Below are positions 8,757 through 17,183 of a stretch of 64,000 nucleotides of DNA, piece after piece (the stretch's first letter is position 1; each line of letters opens with the position of its first letter). The stretch is taken from positions 744,001-808,000 of the forward strand of contig NZ_BNBI01000001.1 of assembly GCF_014655295.1 (NCBI RefSeq), in the 5' to 3' direction. The position numbers and the translations under genes are program-made. Below the pieces are notes generated by a model. It was given only the letters and a program-made list of their open reading frames with translations, did no database searches and was not told where the DNA came from. The stretch comes from Streptomyces fumanus. GTDB taxonomy: Bacteria > Actinomycetota > Actinomycetes > Streptomycetales > Streptomycetaceae.

Positions 8757-9832
8757 GCGTCGGCGATCAGCTCGTAGGAGCGCAGCCGGACATCGCCGCC
8801 GTGGGCGTTGGCGGTGATCATCAGCTCGTCGGCGCCGGTGCGCTTCTGCAGGTCGTCCAGGCCGGCCCGGACCGCGTCCGGGGTGCCGTGGATGACGTTG
8901 GCGTTCCAGGACTCCACGAAGTCCCGCTCCATCGGGCTGAAGTCGTACGCCTCGGCCTCCTCCGGCGTGGGCACCAGGCCCGGCCGGCCGGTGCGCAGCC
9001 GGACCATGTTCAGCGCGGCGGCGAGCACCTGGCGCCGGGCCTCCTTCTCGTCCTCGGTGGCGAGCGCGGAGACGCCGATCAGGGCGTAGGGCTCGGCCAG
9101 CACCTCGCTCGGGCGGAAGGTCTGGCGGTACAGCTCCAGCGCGGGAATGGTGTTCTGCGCGGAGAAGTGGTGGGCGAAGGCGAACGGCAGCCCCAGGGTG
9201 GCGGCCAGCCGGGCGCTGAACCCGGAGGAGCCCAGCAGCCAGATCGGCGGCCGGTGCGGCGACTGCACCCCGCCGGGCGAGGTGGCCTGCACCGGGCCGG
9301 GCACGGCGTGGATGCGGCGGTAGGGGTGCCCGTCGGGGAAGTCGTCGTCCAGGAAGCGGGTCAGCTCGACGAGCTGCTGGGGGAAGTCGTCGGCGCCCTC
9401 GTTGAGCCGGTCGGTGCGGCGCAGGGCGGCGGCGGTGGCACCGTCGGTGCCGGGGGCCCTCCCGAGGCCGAGGTCGACCCGGCCGGGGGCCATCGCCTCC
9501 AGGGTGCCGAACTGCTCGGCGATGACCAGCGGGGCGTGGTTGGGCAGCATCACCCCGCCCGAGCCCAGCCGGATGCGCTCGGTGTGCGCGGCGAGGTGGG
9601 CGAGGATCACGGCGGGCGAGGAGGAGGCGACGCCGGGCATCGAGTGGTGCTCGGCCACCCAGTACCGGTGGTAGCCCCGGGCCTCCGCGAGCCGCGCGAT
9701 CTCCACGCTGGTGCGCAGCGCGTCGGAGGCGGTCCGCCCGGCCCCGACGGTGACCAGGTCCAGGACGGAGAGGGGGACGGGAGCGGTGCCCCGCGTAGTG
9801 CCCCGGATCTCCCCTGCGACGTCATCGGACAT
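8732..9832 (-). CDS. LLM-class flavin-dependent oxidoreductase
   Basis: 366 aa with 'aggagg' eight bases before the ATG. A bacterial luciferase-like TIM barrel: [11 protein letters not shown] near the start, [17 protein letters not shown], the [11 protein letters not shown] strand and [27 protein letters not shown]. These features place it in the subgroup of single-component LLM monooxygenases called MsnO8-like in many genomes, which use FMN. The substrate cannot be read from sequence. It is monocistronic and convergent with the cdgA-like gene. The 309-bp gap upstream holds the first 84-nt RNA element, which points away from this gene. Confidence 0.85.
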   Translation of the reverse strand: MSDDVAGEIRGTTRGTAPVPLSVLDLVTVGAGRTASDALRTSVEIARLAEARGYHRYWVAEHHSMPGVASSSPAVILAHLAAHTERIRLGSGGVMLPNHAPLVIAEQFGTLEAMAPGRVDLGLGRAPGTDGATAAALRRTDRLNEGADDFPQQLVELTRFLDDDFPDGHPYRRIHAVPGPVQATSPGGVQSPHRPPIWLLGSSGFSARLAATLGLPFAFAHHFSAQNTIPALELYRQTFRPSEVLAEPYALIGVSALATEDEKEARRQVLAAALNMVRLRTGRPGLVPTPEEAEAYDFSPMERDFVESWNANVIHGTPDAVRAGLDDLQKRTGADELMITANAHGGDVRLRSYELIADAYGLPAAG

Positions 9833-10008
9833 GGTGCGCTGCCTCCTGGCTTAGGTGTCGTATCGCCCCGGGGTCAACAGGAGGGGTGGGGGGCTTATTC
9901 CTGGTGGGGCGGGGTGGGGTCCGTCACGGGCGGGGCGGGCCCGGCCCTCCGGGATGCGGTACGATGATCACGCGCCGGTCGGGGAGAGCAACCCGCCGTG
10001 ACCGGCAC

Positions 10009-10092
10009 TGCGTTGGTGGTCCAAAGCAAGACGCCCCGCTTCCTGCGGGGAAATGCAGGTGCGAGACCTGCCCAGCGCTCCAGGAAGAAGAG
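10009..10092 (+). ncRNA. 84-nt structured RNA element, copy 1 (cobalamin-riboswitch-like core)
   Basis: Identical base for base to 11137-11220. Predicted helices: a closing stem gcgttgg (10010-10016) with ccagcgc (10072-10078), hairpin ccccgc/gcgggg (10034-10050) and hairpin gcaggt/acctgc (10055-10071). The segment GGGGAA..CAGGTGCGAGACCTG resembles the conserved core of cobalamin riboswitches (GGGAA..GGTGnnAnnCC). However, it is followed at once by an intrinsic terminator and then by a gene on the opposite strand, so no gene on this strand is controlled. An upstream hairpin (ccggtc 9975-9980 with gaccgg 10000-10005) and a -10-like TACGAT (9960-9965) suggest its own transcript. Family unconfirmed. 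Confidence 0.55.
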
Positions 10093-10094
10093 AA

Positions 10095-10130
10095 CCCCCG
10101 GTACCGCGCAGACGGTACCGGGGGTTTTCT
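10095..10130 (+). terminator. Strong intrinsic terminator of RNA copy 1
   Basis: A perfect 12-bp stem, CCCCCGGTACCG against CGGTACCGGGGG, with a 6-nt loop and a trailing ttttct. It lies just before the stop of the convergent lipoprotein gene and may serve both strands. Confidence 0.9.
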
Positions 10131-10141
10131 CGTCGCCCGGG

Positions 10142-10945
10142 TCAGCCGAGCTTCGCCTCCTGCGCCTCGATCAGGGCCGTGGGGGCCGCGAAGGTCTCGC
10201 CCCGGGCGACCGAGGCGATGTTGAAGGACGAGAAGCCCGCGAGGGTGGCGCCCTTGCGGAAGACCACGACCTTCGTCTCGACCGGGCCGTCCGCGCCCTG
10301 CGAGGCCACCGTCCAGGCGAGGGACTCCTCGCCCGCCCCGGCCTTGTCCTCGGCGACCTCGGTGACCCGCTGCTTGTCACCGTCGATGGTCACCGGGAAG
10401 CCGCCCGCGCACTTCCGGCCGGCCTCCCGCAGCGCCGCGAGGGCCTGCTGGGCGCCGTCGCCGTCGTAGGACCACAGCGAGGTCATCGTCTTGGTCAGGT
10501 CCAGGGAGTCGAGCATCGCCTGCTCGGCCTCCTCCTCGGTCATCTGGGCGAGGTCCTCCACGGACGGGCCGCTCGCCGCCGGGGAGTGCTGCTCGGTGAC
10601 CACGCGCTGGACGCTCGCCGCGGGCTCGTCGGCCGGCAGCGCCGACATCACCAGGGCGACCGGCTCGCACTCGGGCTTGCCGGTCTTGATCGCGCCGGGC
10701 GCGAAGACGTCGTCCTTGCCGGGCTTCTTCACCTCGTGACCCTTGACGTCGGCCGTGGTGACCACGGCCTTCTCCAGTTCGGCGGCGGTCAGCGCCTTCG
10801 CCGCCGGCTTCGCGGCCGCGGTGTCCGCGCCGGCCTTCGCCTTCGAGTCGCCGTCCCCGTCGCCGCCACCGCAGGCGGTGACCATGAGCGTGAGGGTGAC
10901 CGCGGAGGCGGTCAGGGCGGTACGGCGGACGGCGGTGGCTCGCAT
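10142..10945 (-). CDS. Secreted lipoprotein, unknown function
   Basis: 267 aa with 'gggag' upstream of the ATG. The signal peptide MRATAVRRTALTASAVTLTL ends in lipobox VTAC (Cys about 25), followed by GGGDGDGDSKAK, a typical Streptomyces lipoprotein linker. The mature part has two Cys (in KPECEP and RKCAGG) that could form a disulfide. It has a mixed alpha/beta pattern and ends at the RNA terminator. It resembles the many cell-surface lipoproteins of Streptomyces without a named domain. It stands between two copies of the RNA element, each convergent with a minus-strand gene. Confidence 0.85.
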   Translation of the reverse strand: MRATAVRRTALTASAVTLTLMVTACGGGDGDGDSKAKAGADTAAAKPAAKALTAAELEKAVVTTADVKGHEVKKPGKDDVFAPGAIKTGKPECEPVALVMSALPADEPAASVQRVVTEQHSPAASGPSVEDLAQMTEEEAEQAMLDSLDLTKTMTSLWSYDGDGAQQALAALREAGRKCAGGFPVTIDGDKQRVTEVAEDKAGAGEESLAWTVASQGADGPVETKVVVFRKGATLAGFSSFNIASVARGETFAAPTALIEAQEAKLG

Positions 10946-11136
10946 GGGGCATCTCCCTGATCAACGCCCTGTGCACAGGTGCGGCACAGGGTTCACGCGA
11001 GCAAGACCGGCATGACCCCGACAAGGTTGTACTGACCTGCGGGAACGGCCGGCAGTGATCTCGATGTGCGCGGGACGACCATCTGATGTACGGTTTTCTC
11101 ACACCGGTCGCCGGGGCAACTCCCGGAGAGCGGCAG

Positions 11137-11220
11137 TGCGTTGGTGGTCCAAAGCAAGACGCCCCGCTTCCTGCGGGGAAATGCAGGTGCGAGACCTGCC
11201 CAGCGCTCCAGGAAGAAGAG
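11137..11220 (+). ncRNA. 84-nt structured RNA element, copy 2
   Basis: Same 84 bases and predicted helices as 10009-10092. The flanks differ except for a similar upstream hairpin (ccggg/cccgg, about 11111-11126). A -10-like tacggt lies near 11090. The 328-bp gap 10946-11273 holds this element, its terminator and the lipoprotein promoter; nothing else is recognised. Confidence 0.55.
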
Positions 11221-11221
11221 G

Positions 11222-11255
11222 ACCCCGGCATCGCGGAAGCGGTGCCGGGGTTCTC
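11222..11255 (+). terminator. Intrinsic terminator of RNA copy 2
   Basis: ACCCCGGCA (11222-11230) pairs with TGCCGGGGT (11243-11251) and extends through cgc/gcg near the loop; ttct follows. The stem sequence differs from that of copy 1, so terminator function is conserved although the sequence is not. Confidence 0.8.
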
Positions 11256-11273
11256 GCGTTCCGCGGTGCCCTC

Positions 11274-12005
11274 TCACACCTGGACCAGGGGCTCCCGGGT
11301 GAACAGCGCGCCCAGCGCGGGCGCGTTCACCCGGCGGTCGGCCAGCCGCAGCGCCTCCCAGACGGTGACCTGGTTGGCGGTGAGGACCGGCTTGCCCAGC
11401 TCCTTCTCCAGGACCGGCAGGTGCGCCACCGTGCGCAGGGCCGTCCCCGGCAGCAGCAGCGCCTCGGCCGCCGGGGAGTCGGCCGCCCGGGCCAGCGCCA
11501 GCAGCTCCGCCTCGCCCCACGCGCCGGCCTCCGCCGCCGTGCCGATCCCGGCGCTGTGCGCCCCGGTCACCTCCAGGCCGGCCGCGGCCAGGAAGTCCGT
11601 GAAGAGCCGCGTCGCCTCCCCGGGGTACGTCGCGCCGACCGCGACCCGGCGCACCCCCAGCTCACGGGCCGCGTGGGCGAAGCCGAAGGAGGTGGAGGAG
11701 GCCGGCATCCCGGCCGTCGCCGCCAGGGACCGGACCTGTTCCTGGGCCCCGTCCCAGCCGTGCGCGAAGCTGCCGCTGGTGGTCGCCCAGACGACCGCCT
11801 CGGCACCGGCGTGCCGCAGTTCCTGCACGCCCGCCGCCAGCTTCGCATGGGAGCCCGGCTCGCGCAGCGCGTCCGCCCGGTGCGGGTCCGCGCCGATCTC
11901 GGTGTGCACCAGGTCCACCCGGATGTCGCTGCCCAGGAGCTGCTCGATACGCGGATAGTCGTCCTCGCCGGAGTGGCCCGGGTACAGGAATCCCAGTGCT
12001 GTCAT
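11274..12005 (-). CDS. Asp/Glu racemase / maleate isomerase-family protein (EutA-like)
   Basis: 243 aa from the ATG at 12005 with 'aaggg' upstream. Recognisable features of the Asp/Glu racemase-arylmalonate decarboxylase-maleate isomerase fold are the start TALGFLYPGHSGEDDYPR, a middle VVWATTSGSFAHGWDG and late segments EALLLPGTALRTV and VLTANQVTVWEAL. The two catalytic Cys of classical racemases are absent: Ser/Thr occupies the first (ATTSGS) and Gly-Thr the second (LPGTAL). EutA-type proteins accompany ectoine transport and use genes in rhizobia, and this gene is divergent from an Ehu-type importer, so a role in ectoine metabolism is inferred. Loss of both Cys makes racemase activity doubtful. 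Confidence 0.7.
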   Translation of the reverse strand: MTALGFLYPGHSGEDDYPRIEQLLGSDIRVDLVHTEIGADPHRADALREPGSHAKLAAGVQELRHAGAEAVVWATTSGSFAHGWDGAQEQVRSLAATAGMPASSTSFGFAHAARELGVRRVAVGATYPGEATRLFTDFLAAAGLEVTGAHSAGIGTAAEAGAWGEAELLALARAADSPAAEALLLPGTALRTVAHLPVLEKELGKPVLTANQVTVWEALRLADRRVNAPALGALFTREPLVQV

Positions 12006-12084
12006 GTCCACCCTTCCGCTGCGTGCTCTTCGTCCGGACCGCTGCGGGCGTCCCCGACGGCCCGGCGTACGGCCCGTGCCGCGC

Positions 12085-12101
12085 CGCCGGACCGTCCGGC
12101 G
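12085..12101. promoter_or_regulatory. 17-bp palindrome, candidate operator of the ehu divergon
   Basis: CGCCGGAC-C-GTCCGGCG is a perfect inverted repeat in the 238-bp divergent region between the EutA-like gene and ehuB. The IclR gene at the operon's far end is a candidate ligand-responsive regulator. High GC makes chance palindromes more likely. Confidence 0.35.
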
Positions 12102-12243
12102 CCCGGCACGGTTCCAGGGCACGGGTACCCCGTCGGGGCGGCGCCGCCCACATCGTCACCGGGTTGGCCGAGATCACCGGCGGCCCGGCGCCCGGCCGAA
12201 AACGACCGGCATAACTCTCCCGGCGTTGGGCAGGCGCGCGCCC

Positions 12244-13164
12244 ATGGCTCCACCACACAGAACCCCGCCACGGGGACAACTCGACCGCATACCCGGGCCC
12301 ACCCGCCGGTCGCTGCTCGCGGGGGTCGCGGCGCTCGGCGCGCTGGGGGCCGCCGGCTGCTCGCGGGTGGCCACCGCCTCCGGCACCGACGGTGGTGAGC
12401 TGCTCGACCGGCTCCGCGCCCAGGGCGTGGTCCGCCTCGGCATCGCCGGGGAGATCCCCTTCGGGTACATCGACAAGAACGGCGAACTGACCGGCGAGGC
12501 GCCGGAGGTGGCCAGGGTCGTCTTCAAGCGGCTCGGGGTGGACCGGGTGCAGCCGGTGCCGACGGAGTTCGGCTCGCTCATCCCGGGCCTGAACTCCCAG
12601 CAGTTCGATGTCGTGGCCGCCGGCATGTACATCAACCCCGAGCGCTGCGCGCAGGTGATCTTCTCCGACCCCGACTACCAGATGCTCGACTCCTTCGTCG
12701 TGCGCAAGGGCAACCCGCTGGGCCTGCGCGACTACCGGGACGTGGTGAGGAAGAAGGCGAGGTTCGCCACCGGCACCGGCTACGCGGAGATCGCCTACGC
12801 GGTGGAGGCCGGTTACAAGGAGAGCGACATCCTCATCGTGCCCGACCAGGTGGCCGGGCTGAACGCGGTGGAGGCGGGCCGCGTCGACGTGTTCGCGGGC
12901 ACCGCGGTGACCACCCGCGAAGTGGTGAGGAAGTCCACCAAGGCGGAGGTGACCGAGGCGTTCAAGCCGGTCGTCGACGGCCGGCCGCACGTGGACGGCG
13001 GCGGCTTCGCCTTCCGCCGCACCGAGACCCAACTGCGCGACGCCTTCAACACCGAGCTGCACAAGCTGAAGAAGAGCGGCGAACTGCTGCGCATCCTCCG
13101 GCCCTTCGGGTTCACCGAGGACGAGATGACCGAGCTGACCGCGAAGGAGCTGTGCGGCGGATGA
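12244..13164 (+). CDS. ehuB: Ectoine/hydroxyectoine-type ABC transporter, substrate-binding lipoprotein
   Basis: 306 aa. A twin-arginine-like start (TRRSLLAGVAALGALGAAGC) combines an RR motif with lipobox AAGC, so it is probably a Tat-exported lipoprotein. The body is a family-3 solute-binding fold: VRLGIAGEIPFGYIDKNGELTGEAPEVA, FGSLIPGLNSQQFDVVAAGM, the ATGTGYAEIAY hinge region and VDVFAGTAVTTREVV. It has the specific look of EhuB. It starts a four-gene operon with four-base overlaps (ehuB-ehuC-ehuD), then the ATPase. Assignment of ectoine rather than a polar amino acid rests on recall of Streptomyces EhuB proteins and the EutA-like neighbour. Confidence 0.75.
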   Translation: MAPPHRTPPRGQLDRIPGPTRRSLLAGVAALGALGAAGCSRVATASGTDGGELLDRLRAQGVVRLGIAGEIPFGYIDKNGELTGEAPEVARVVFKRLGVDRVQPVPTEFGSLIPGLNSQQFDVVAAGMYINPERCAQVIFSDPDYQMLDSFVVRKGNPLGLRDYRDVVRKKARFATGTGYAEIAYAVEAGYKESDILIVPDQVAGLNAVEAGRVDVFAGTAVTTREVVRKSTKAEVTEAFKPVVDGRPHVDGGGFAFRRTETQLRDAFNTELHKLKKSGELLRILRPFGFTEDEMTELTAKELCGG

Positions 13165-13865
13165 CCTCGGGACTGTGGGAACTGGTACTCAAGGGCGCCT
13201 GGGTCACCGTCCAGTTGCTCGTGCTCAGCGCACTGCTGGCGACGGCGGCCGCCTTCGTGGCCGGGGTCGCCCGCACCCACAAGCTGTGGATCGTCCGCTT
13301 CCTCGCGGGCCTCTACACCGAGGTGTTCCGCGGCACCTCCGCGCTCGTGATGATCTTCTGGGTGTTCTTCGTGCTGCCCCCGGCCTTCGGCTGGCAGCTC
13401 GTCCCGCTGTGGGCGGGCACCCTCGCGCTCGGCCTGACCTACGGGGCGTACGGCGCGGAGATCGTGCGCGGCGCGCTGGTCGCGGTGGACCCGGCGCAGC
13501 AGGAGGGCGGGATCGCGCTCAGCTTCACGCCCTGGCAGCGGATGCGGCTGATCCTGCTGCCGCAGGCGGTGCCGGAGATGATCCCGCCCTTCTCCAACCT
13601 GCTGGTGGAGCTGCTCAAGGGCACCGCCCTGGTGTCCATCATGGGCATGGGCGACCTGGCGTTCAGCGGCAACCTGGTGCGGCTCGCGCTCCAGGAGAGC
13701 GCGGAGATCTACACGTACATCCTGCTGATCTACTTCGTCATCGCGTTCCTGCTGACCCGGGCGATGCGCGGGCTGGAGAAGAAGCTGAAGGCGCAGGTGG
13801 GCAAGGCGCCGCGGAAGCGCGAGAGCGCGCTGCCGGAGCCGGCCGGGATCGGGGGCGTGCGATGA
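13161..13865 (+). CDS. ehuC: Ectoine-type ABC transporter permease
   Basis: 234 aa; the start overlaps the ehuB stop (ATGA). A polar amino-acid (HisMQ) permease with about five membrane segments. The cytoplasmic EAA loop is visible as GAYGAEIVRGALVAVDPAQQEGGIALSFTPWQRMRLILLPQA, and the FRGTSALVMIFWVFFVLPP segment is typical. It pairs with the next permease to form a heterodimeric channel. The C-terminal tail is Lys/Arg-rich. Confidence 0.85.
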   Translation: MTSGLWELVLKGAWVTVQLLVLSALLATAAAFVAGVARTHKLWIVRFLAGLYTEVFRGTSALVMIFWVFFVLPPAFGWQLVPLWAGTLALGLTYGAYGAEIVRGALVAVDPAQQEGGIALSFTPWQRMRLILLPQAVPEMIPPFSNLLVELLKGTALVSIMGMGDLAFSGNLVRLALQESAEIYTYILLIYFVIAFLLTRAMRGLEKKLKAQVGKAPRKRESALPEPAGIGGVR

Positions 13866-14512
13866 ACTGGGACTGGAGCGCCGTCTCCGACTTCATGCCG
13901 CACTTCTGGGACGGACTGCTGGTCACCCTGCGGATCCTGGTCCTCGGCTCGGCGATCTCCTTCGTGCTCGGCCTGGTGTGGGCGCTGCTGATGCGGGTGC
14001 CCTCGCGCTGGGTGACCTGGCCGGTGGGGATCGTCACCGAGTTCGTGCGCAACACCCCGCTGCTGGTGCAGTTGTTCTTCCTGTTCTACGTGCTGCCGGA
14101 GTGGGGCGTGACCGCCTCCGCGCTGACCACCGGTGTGATCGGCATCGGTCTGCACTACTCGACGTACACGATGCAGGTCTACCGGGCCGGCATCGAGGCG
14201 GTGCCGGCCGGCCAGTGGGAGGCGGCGACGGCGCTGAACCTGCCGCTGCGCCGGACCTGGACCGCGGTGATCCTGCCGCAGGCGGTGCGCCGCGTGGTGC
14301 CCGCCCTCGGCAACTACGTGATCTCCATGCTGAAGGACACGCCGATGCTGATGGCGATCACCGTGCTGGAGATGCTCGGGGAGGCCCGCCTGTTCTCCCA
14401 GGAGACCTTCCGCTTCACCGAGCCCCTGACGGTGATCGGCGTGGCCTTCATCGTCCTGTCCTACCTGGCCTCCCTTGCCCTGCGAGCCCTGGAGCGACGC
14501 CTTGCCCACTGA
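13862..14512 (+). CDS. ehuD: Ectoine-type ABC transporter permease
   Basis: 216 aa, overlapping ehuC by four bases. A second HisMQ-type permease: FVRNTPLLVQLFFLFYVLPEWG, then the EAA loop YRAGIEAVPAGQWEAATALNL followed by ILPQAVRRVVPALGNYVISMLKDTPML. It forms the other half of the membrane channel. Its 3' end overlaps the start region of the ATPase gene. Confidence 0.85.
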   Translation: MNWDWSAVSDFMPHFWDGLLVTLRILVLGSAISFVLGLVWALLMRVPSRWVTWPVGIVTEFVRNTPLLVQLFFLFYVLPEWGVTASALTTGVIGIGLHYSTYTMQVYRAGIEAVPAGQWEAATALNLPLRRTWTAVILPQAVRRVVPALGNYVISMLKDTPMLMAITVLEMLGEARLFSQETFRFTEPLTVIGVAFIVLSYLASLALRALERRLAH

Positions 14513-15287
14513 CACCCTTCCCACCCCGGAGCAGAGCCCCTCGGCGCCGTCCGGCGAGCTGATCCGCCTGGAGCAGGTGACCAAGCGGTTCGGCGACCAC
14601 ACCGTCCTGGACCGGCTCGACTTCTCCGTCGACGCCGGCCGGCATGTCACGCTGATCGGTCCGTCCGGGTCGGGCAAGACCACGATCCTGCGGCTGCTGA
14701 TGACCCTGACCAAGCCCGACGAGGGCACCATCACCGTGGCCGGCCGGCGGCTGTTCCCGGCGCCCGAGAAGCAGGTCCGCGAGGTCCGCAAGCAGATCGG
14801 GATGGTCTTCCAGCAGTTCAACCTGTTCCCGAACATGAGCGTGCTGCGCAACATCACCGAGGCCCCGGTCACCGTGCTCGGCATGGCCAAGGACGAGGCC
14901 GAGGAGCGGGCCCGGGACCTGCTGGAGCTGGTGGGGCTGGCCGACAAGCGGGACGCCCGGCCCACCCAGTTGTCCGGCGGCCAGCAGCAGCGGGTCGCGA
15001 TCGCCCGCGCGCTGGCGATGCGGCCGAAGGTGCTGCTGCTGGACGAGGTGACCTCCGCGCTCGACCCGGAGCTGGTCGCGGGCGTGCTGGACGTGCTGCG
15101 GGACATCGCGCGCTCCACCGACATCACGATGCTCTGCGTCACCCACGAGATGAACTTCGCCCGGGACATCTCCGACCAGGTGCTGATGTTCGACTCGGGC
15201 CGGGTGATCGAGTCGGGACCGCCCGAGCAGATCTTCGGCGAACCGGAGAACGACCGGACCCGGGAGTTCCTCAGCGCGGTCCTGTGA
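14502..15287 (+). CDS. ehuA: Ectoine-type ABC transporter ATP-binding protein
   Basis: About 261 aa. The start is uncertain: a TTG at 14502 with 'ggag' seven bases upstream is preferred over a farther in-frame TTG at 14475. ABC ATPase motifs: Walker A GPSGSGKTT, Q-loop FQQFNLFPNMSV, signature LSGGQQQR, Walker B VLLLDEVTSALDPE and switch His in CVTHEM. It ends 141 bp before the IclR gene. It energises the EhuBCD importer. Confidence 0.85.
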   Translation: MPTDTLPTPEQSPSAPSGELIRLEQVTKRFGDHTVLDRLDFSVDAGRHVTLIGPSGSGKTTILRLLMTLTKPDEGTITVAGRRLFPAPEKQVREVRKQIGMVFQQFNLFPNMSVLRNITEAPVTVLGMAKDEAEERARDLLELVGLADKRDARPTQLSGGQQQRVAIARALAMRPKVLLLDEVTSALDPELVAGVLDVLRDIARSTDITMLCVTHEMNFARDISDQVLMFDSGRVIESGPPEQIFGEPENDRTREFLSAVL

Positions 15288-15428
15288 CCACGGCCGGCCG
15301 GCCCCCGGGAGTTCCGGGGGCCGCCGGTCCCGTCGGCGGCCGTCCCCCGCGCACCGCCGGCCGCTATCGTGAGAAGGAGCCGCCGCCCGGACCACGGCCC
15401 ACTCAAGCGAGCGCAGGGGGAGACCACC

Positions 15429-16175
15429 GTGGCGCTGAAGCCCGAGCCGAGCGCGCCGCAGCACTGGGCCCAGGACGCCCTGCGCGTCCTGGAGACGGTG
15501 GCGCGGCGCACCTCCGCCATCACCGTCACCGACCTCGCCCGCCGCACCGGCCTGCGCCCCGGACGCCTCACCCCCCTGCTGCGCACACTGCGCCGCGAGG
15601 GGTACGTCGAGCAGATCACCGACGGGGCGTACGTGCCCGGCGCGGCCCTCGCCCGGCTGGGCTCCGCGCCCGACCGCGAGGAGACCCTCCAGCGCACCCT
15701 GGAGGGGCTGCGCGACACCGTCGGCGCGGCGGTCTACTTCAGCCGGTACGTGGACGGCGAGGTCAGCGTCACCCGGTACGCCGACGGGCCGGACACCCCG
15801 AAGGTCAACGAGTGGGTGGACTTCCGCTGCTCGGCGCACGCGACGGCGATCGGCAAGAGCCTGCTGACCCAGTTGGACCACGCCGGGCGGCGCGATCACC
15901 TGGCCCGGCACCGGATGGCCCGGCTGACCTCGCACACGATCACCAGCGACCGGGTGCTGCTGTCGGAGCTGGCGGCGCAGCCGCCCGCCGCGCCGGTGCT
16001 CGATCTGCAGGAGTACGCGGTGGGGACGGTGTGCGCGGCGGTGCCGGTCACCGCGGGGGCGGGGGTGGGGTGCCTGGCGCTGTCGCTGCCGGTGGCGCAG
16101 CGGTACCGGCTGCGGCGGGCCGCGGAGGGGCTGAACCGGGGGGCGGCGTCGCTGCTGCTCTCCCTCGGCGTCTAG
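15429..16175 (+). CDS. IclR-family transcriptional regulator
   Basis: 248 aa; 'aggggga' six to seven bases before the GTG at 15429 decides this start. An N-terminal winged helix (about 20-80: ALRVLETVARRTSAITVTDLAR and LTPLLRTLRREGYVEQ) is followed by an IclR effector domain with conserved blocks FRCSAHATAIGKSLL, SHTITS and EYAVGTVCAAVPV. It lies on the ehu strand just downstream of the ATPase, so it is the likely local regulator of the importer; the palindrome at 12085 is a candidate site. Confidence 0.85.
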   Translation: MALKPEPSAPQHWAQDALRVLETVARRTSAITVTDLARRTGLRPGRLTPLLRTLRREGYVEQITDGAYVPGAALARLGSAPDREETLQRTLEGLRDTVGAAVYFSRYVDGEVSVTRYADGPDTPKVNEWVDFRCSAHATAIGKSLLTQLDHAGRRDHLARHRMARLTSHTITSDRVLLSELAAQPPAAPVLDLQEYAVGTVCAAVPVTAGAGVGCLALSLPVAQRYRLRRAAEGLNRGAASLLLSLGV

Positions 16176-16270
16176 CGCGTGCGCGGGTGCCGTGGCTGGT
16201 CGGGAGCACCCCCGCGGACCAGGTAGTATTTTCTTCGTCGCCGGCCGCGGAAGCGGGTGGCGGGAGTCAT

Positions 16271-16344
16271 GCGCCGCTAGCTCAGTTGGTTAGAGCAGCT
16301 GACTCTTAATCAGCGGGTCCGGGGTTCGAGTCCCTGGCGGCGCA
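16271..16344 (+). tRNA. tRNA-Lys(CTT), copy 2
   Basis: 74 nt, identical to the copies at 5094 and 19844; anticodon CTT at 16305-16307. CCA is not encoded. The upstream flank differs from copies 1 and 3. Confidence 0.97.
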
Positions 16345-16350
16345 CATGAC

Positions 16351-16383
16351 GGAAGGGCCCCTCGCCGCGCGGGGGGCCCTTTC
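16351..16383 (+). terminator. Terminator after tRNA-Lys copy 2
   Basis: GAAGGGCCCC pairs with GGGGCCCTTTC with one wobble, with a GC-rich loop. It lies before the stop of the convergent LPMO gene. Confidence 0.75.
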
Positions 16384-16407
16384 GCTGAGCCTCAGAAGGT
16401 GACGTCC

Positions 16408-17016
16408 CTAGAAGGTGACGTCAGAGCACGCGTAGAACGCGTTGGCCGTGTCCGCGACCGTCCATACCGCGACGATCACGTGGTGTCCGCTCAGCCCGCT
16501 CGGCAGCACACCGCTGTGGGAGAGCGTGGACGGCGGCCGCTGGCCGTTGTACGGCACCGTCAGGAACGGTGTCAGGTTGAGGTCGGAGCGGGCCAGGTTG
16601 TGGTTCTGGTTCCAGCCCGGCTTGGTGATGTAGTACTTGAAGTCGGACGTGGCGTGCATGGCGGTGAACTGCCAGCGGAACGTGTAGTTCTGCCCGCCGG
16701 TGACCTTGGTGGTCGGCCAGGCGGTGCCCGAGGGCGTCTTCGGGGCGTCGAGCTGGGCGAACCCCGTGTTGTTCGCGGAACAGATCCGCCCGTCGGCCGG
16801 ACCGGAGGCGGGGAAGCCCTTGGGCCCCTCGACGCTCTGCGGCTCCCACTGGATCGCACCGCAGTTGCTGACGGAACCGTTCTGGCAGAGCTTCTGCCGG
16901 CTGATCGGCAGGTCGGTGTAGCCGTGGCCGCTGGCCGAGCCACCGGTGGTGAGCACGAGGGCTCCGGTGGTCGCCAGGCCCACCGCCGAGGCGTAGAGCT
17001 TGGTCTTCATGCGCAT
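16408..17016 (-). CDS. lpmP: AA10 lytic polysaccharide monooxygenase (LpmP-like)
   Basis: 202 aa from the ATG at 17016 ('aggag' at seven bases); an ATG two codons later is possible. The signal peptide (1-30, ending GGSASG) exposes His31 as the mature N-terminus (HGYTDLPISRQKLC), half of the copper histidine brace; the second brace His is His121 in TAMHATSDFKYY. Cys pairs C44/C52 and others fit the AA10 fold. No carbohydrate-binding module is attached. The small AA10 beside cslA-glxA in S. lividans/S. coelicolor has this form and acts on beta-chitin. Its position suggests oxidative remodelling of surface or wall glycan during hyphal growth together with CslA, GlxA and the GH6 enzyme. Confidence 0.9.
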   Translation of the reverse strand: MRMKTKLYASAVGLATTGALVLTTGGSASGHGYTDLPISRQKLCQNGSVSNCGAIQWEPQSVEGPKGFPASGPADGRICSANNTGFAQLDAPKTPSGTAWPTTKVTGGQNYTFRWQFTAMHATSDFKYYITKPGWNQNHNLARSDLNLTPFLTVPYNGQRPPSTLSHSGVLPSGLSGHHVIVAVWTVADTANAFYACSDVTF

Positions 17017-17183
17017 ACTTCCGCTCCTGGGGAACGTGGGGAGTTTCAGTGAGGCGTGCAGGTCTAGACCAAGGCTCAGATTATTGCCGCTAGTTGAACA
17101 TGTCCATACCAATCGCGGAACGGGCTTGCGAACGGCCCCGGGAACGGGCCCCGGAACCGGCCGCCCCACCGGCTCCGGGCGGG

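Noticed and set aside
10009-10092. RNA element considered as a riboswitch controlling the lipoprotein gene.
   Set aside because: The lipoprotein gene is on the opposite strand and reads towards the RNA; a strong terminator follows the RNA directly.
11274-12005. Annotation as an active aspartate or glutamate racemase.
   Set aside because: Both catalytic Cys positions are occupied by other residues, so only family membership is claimed.
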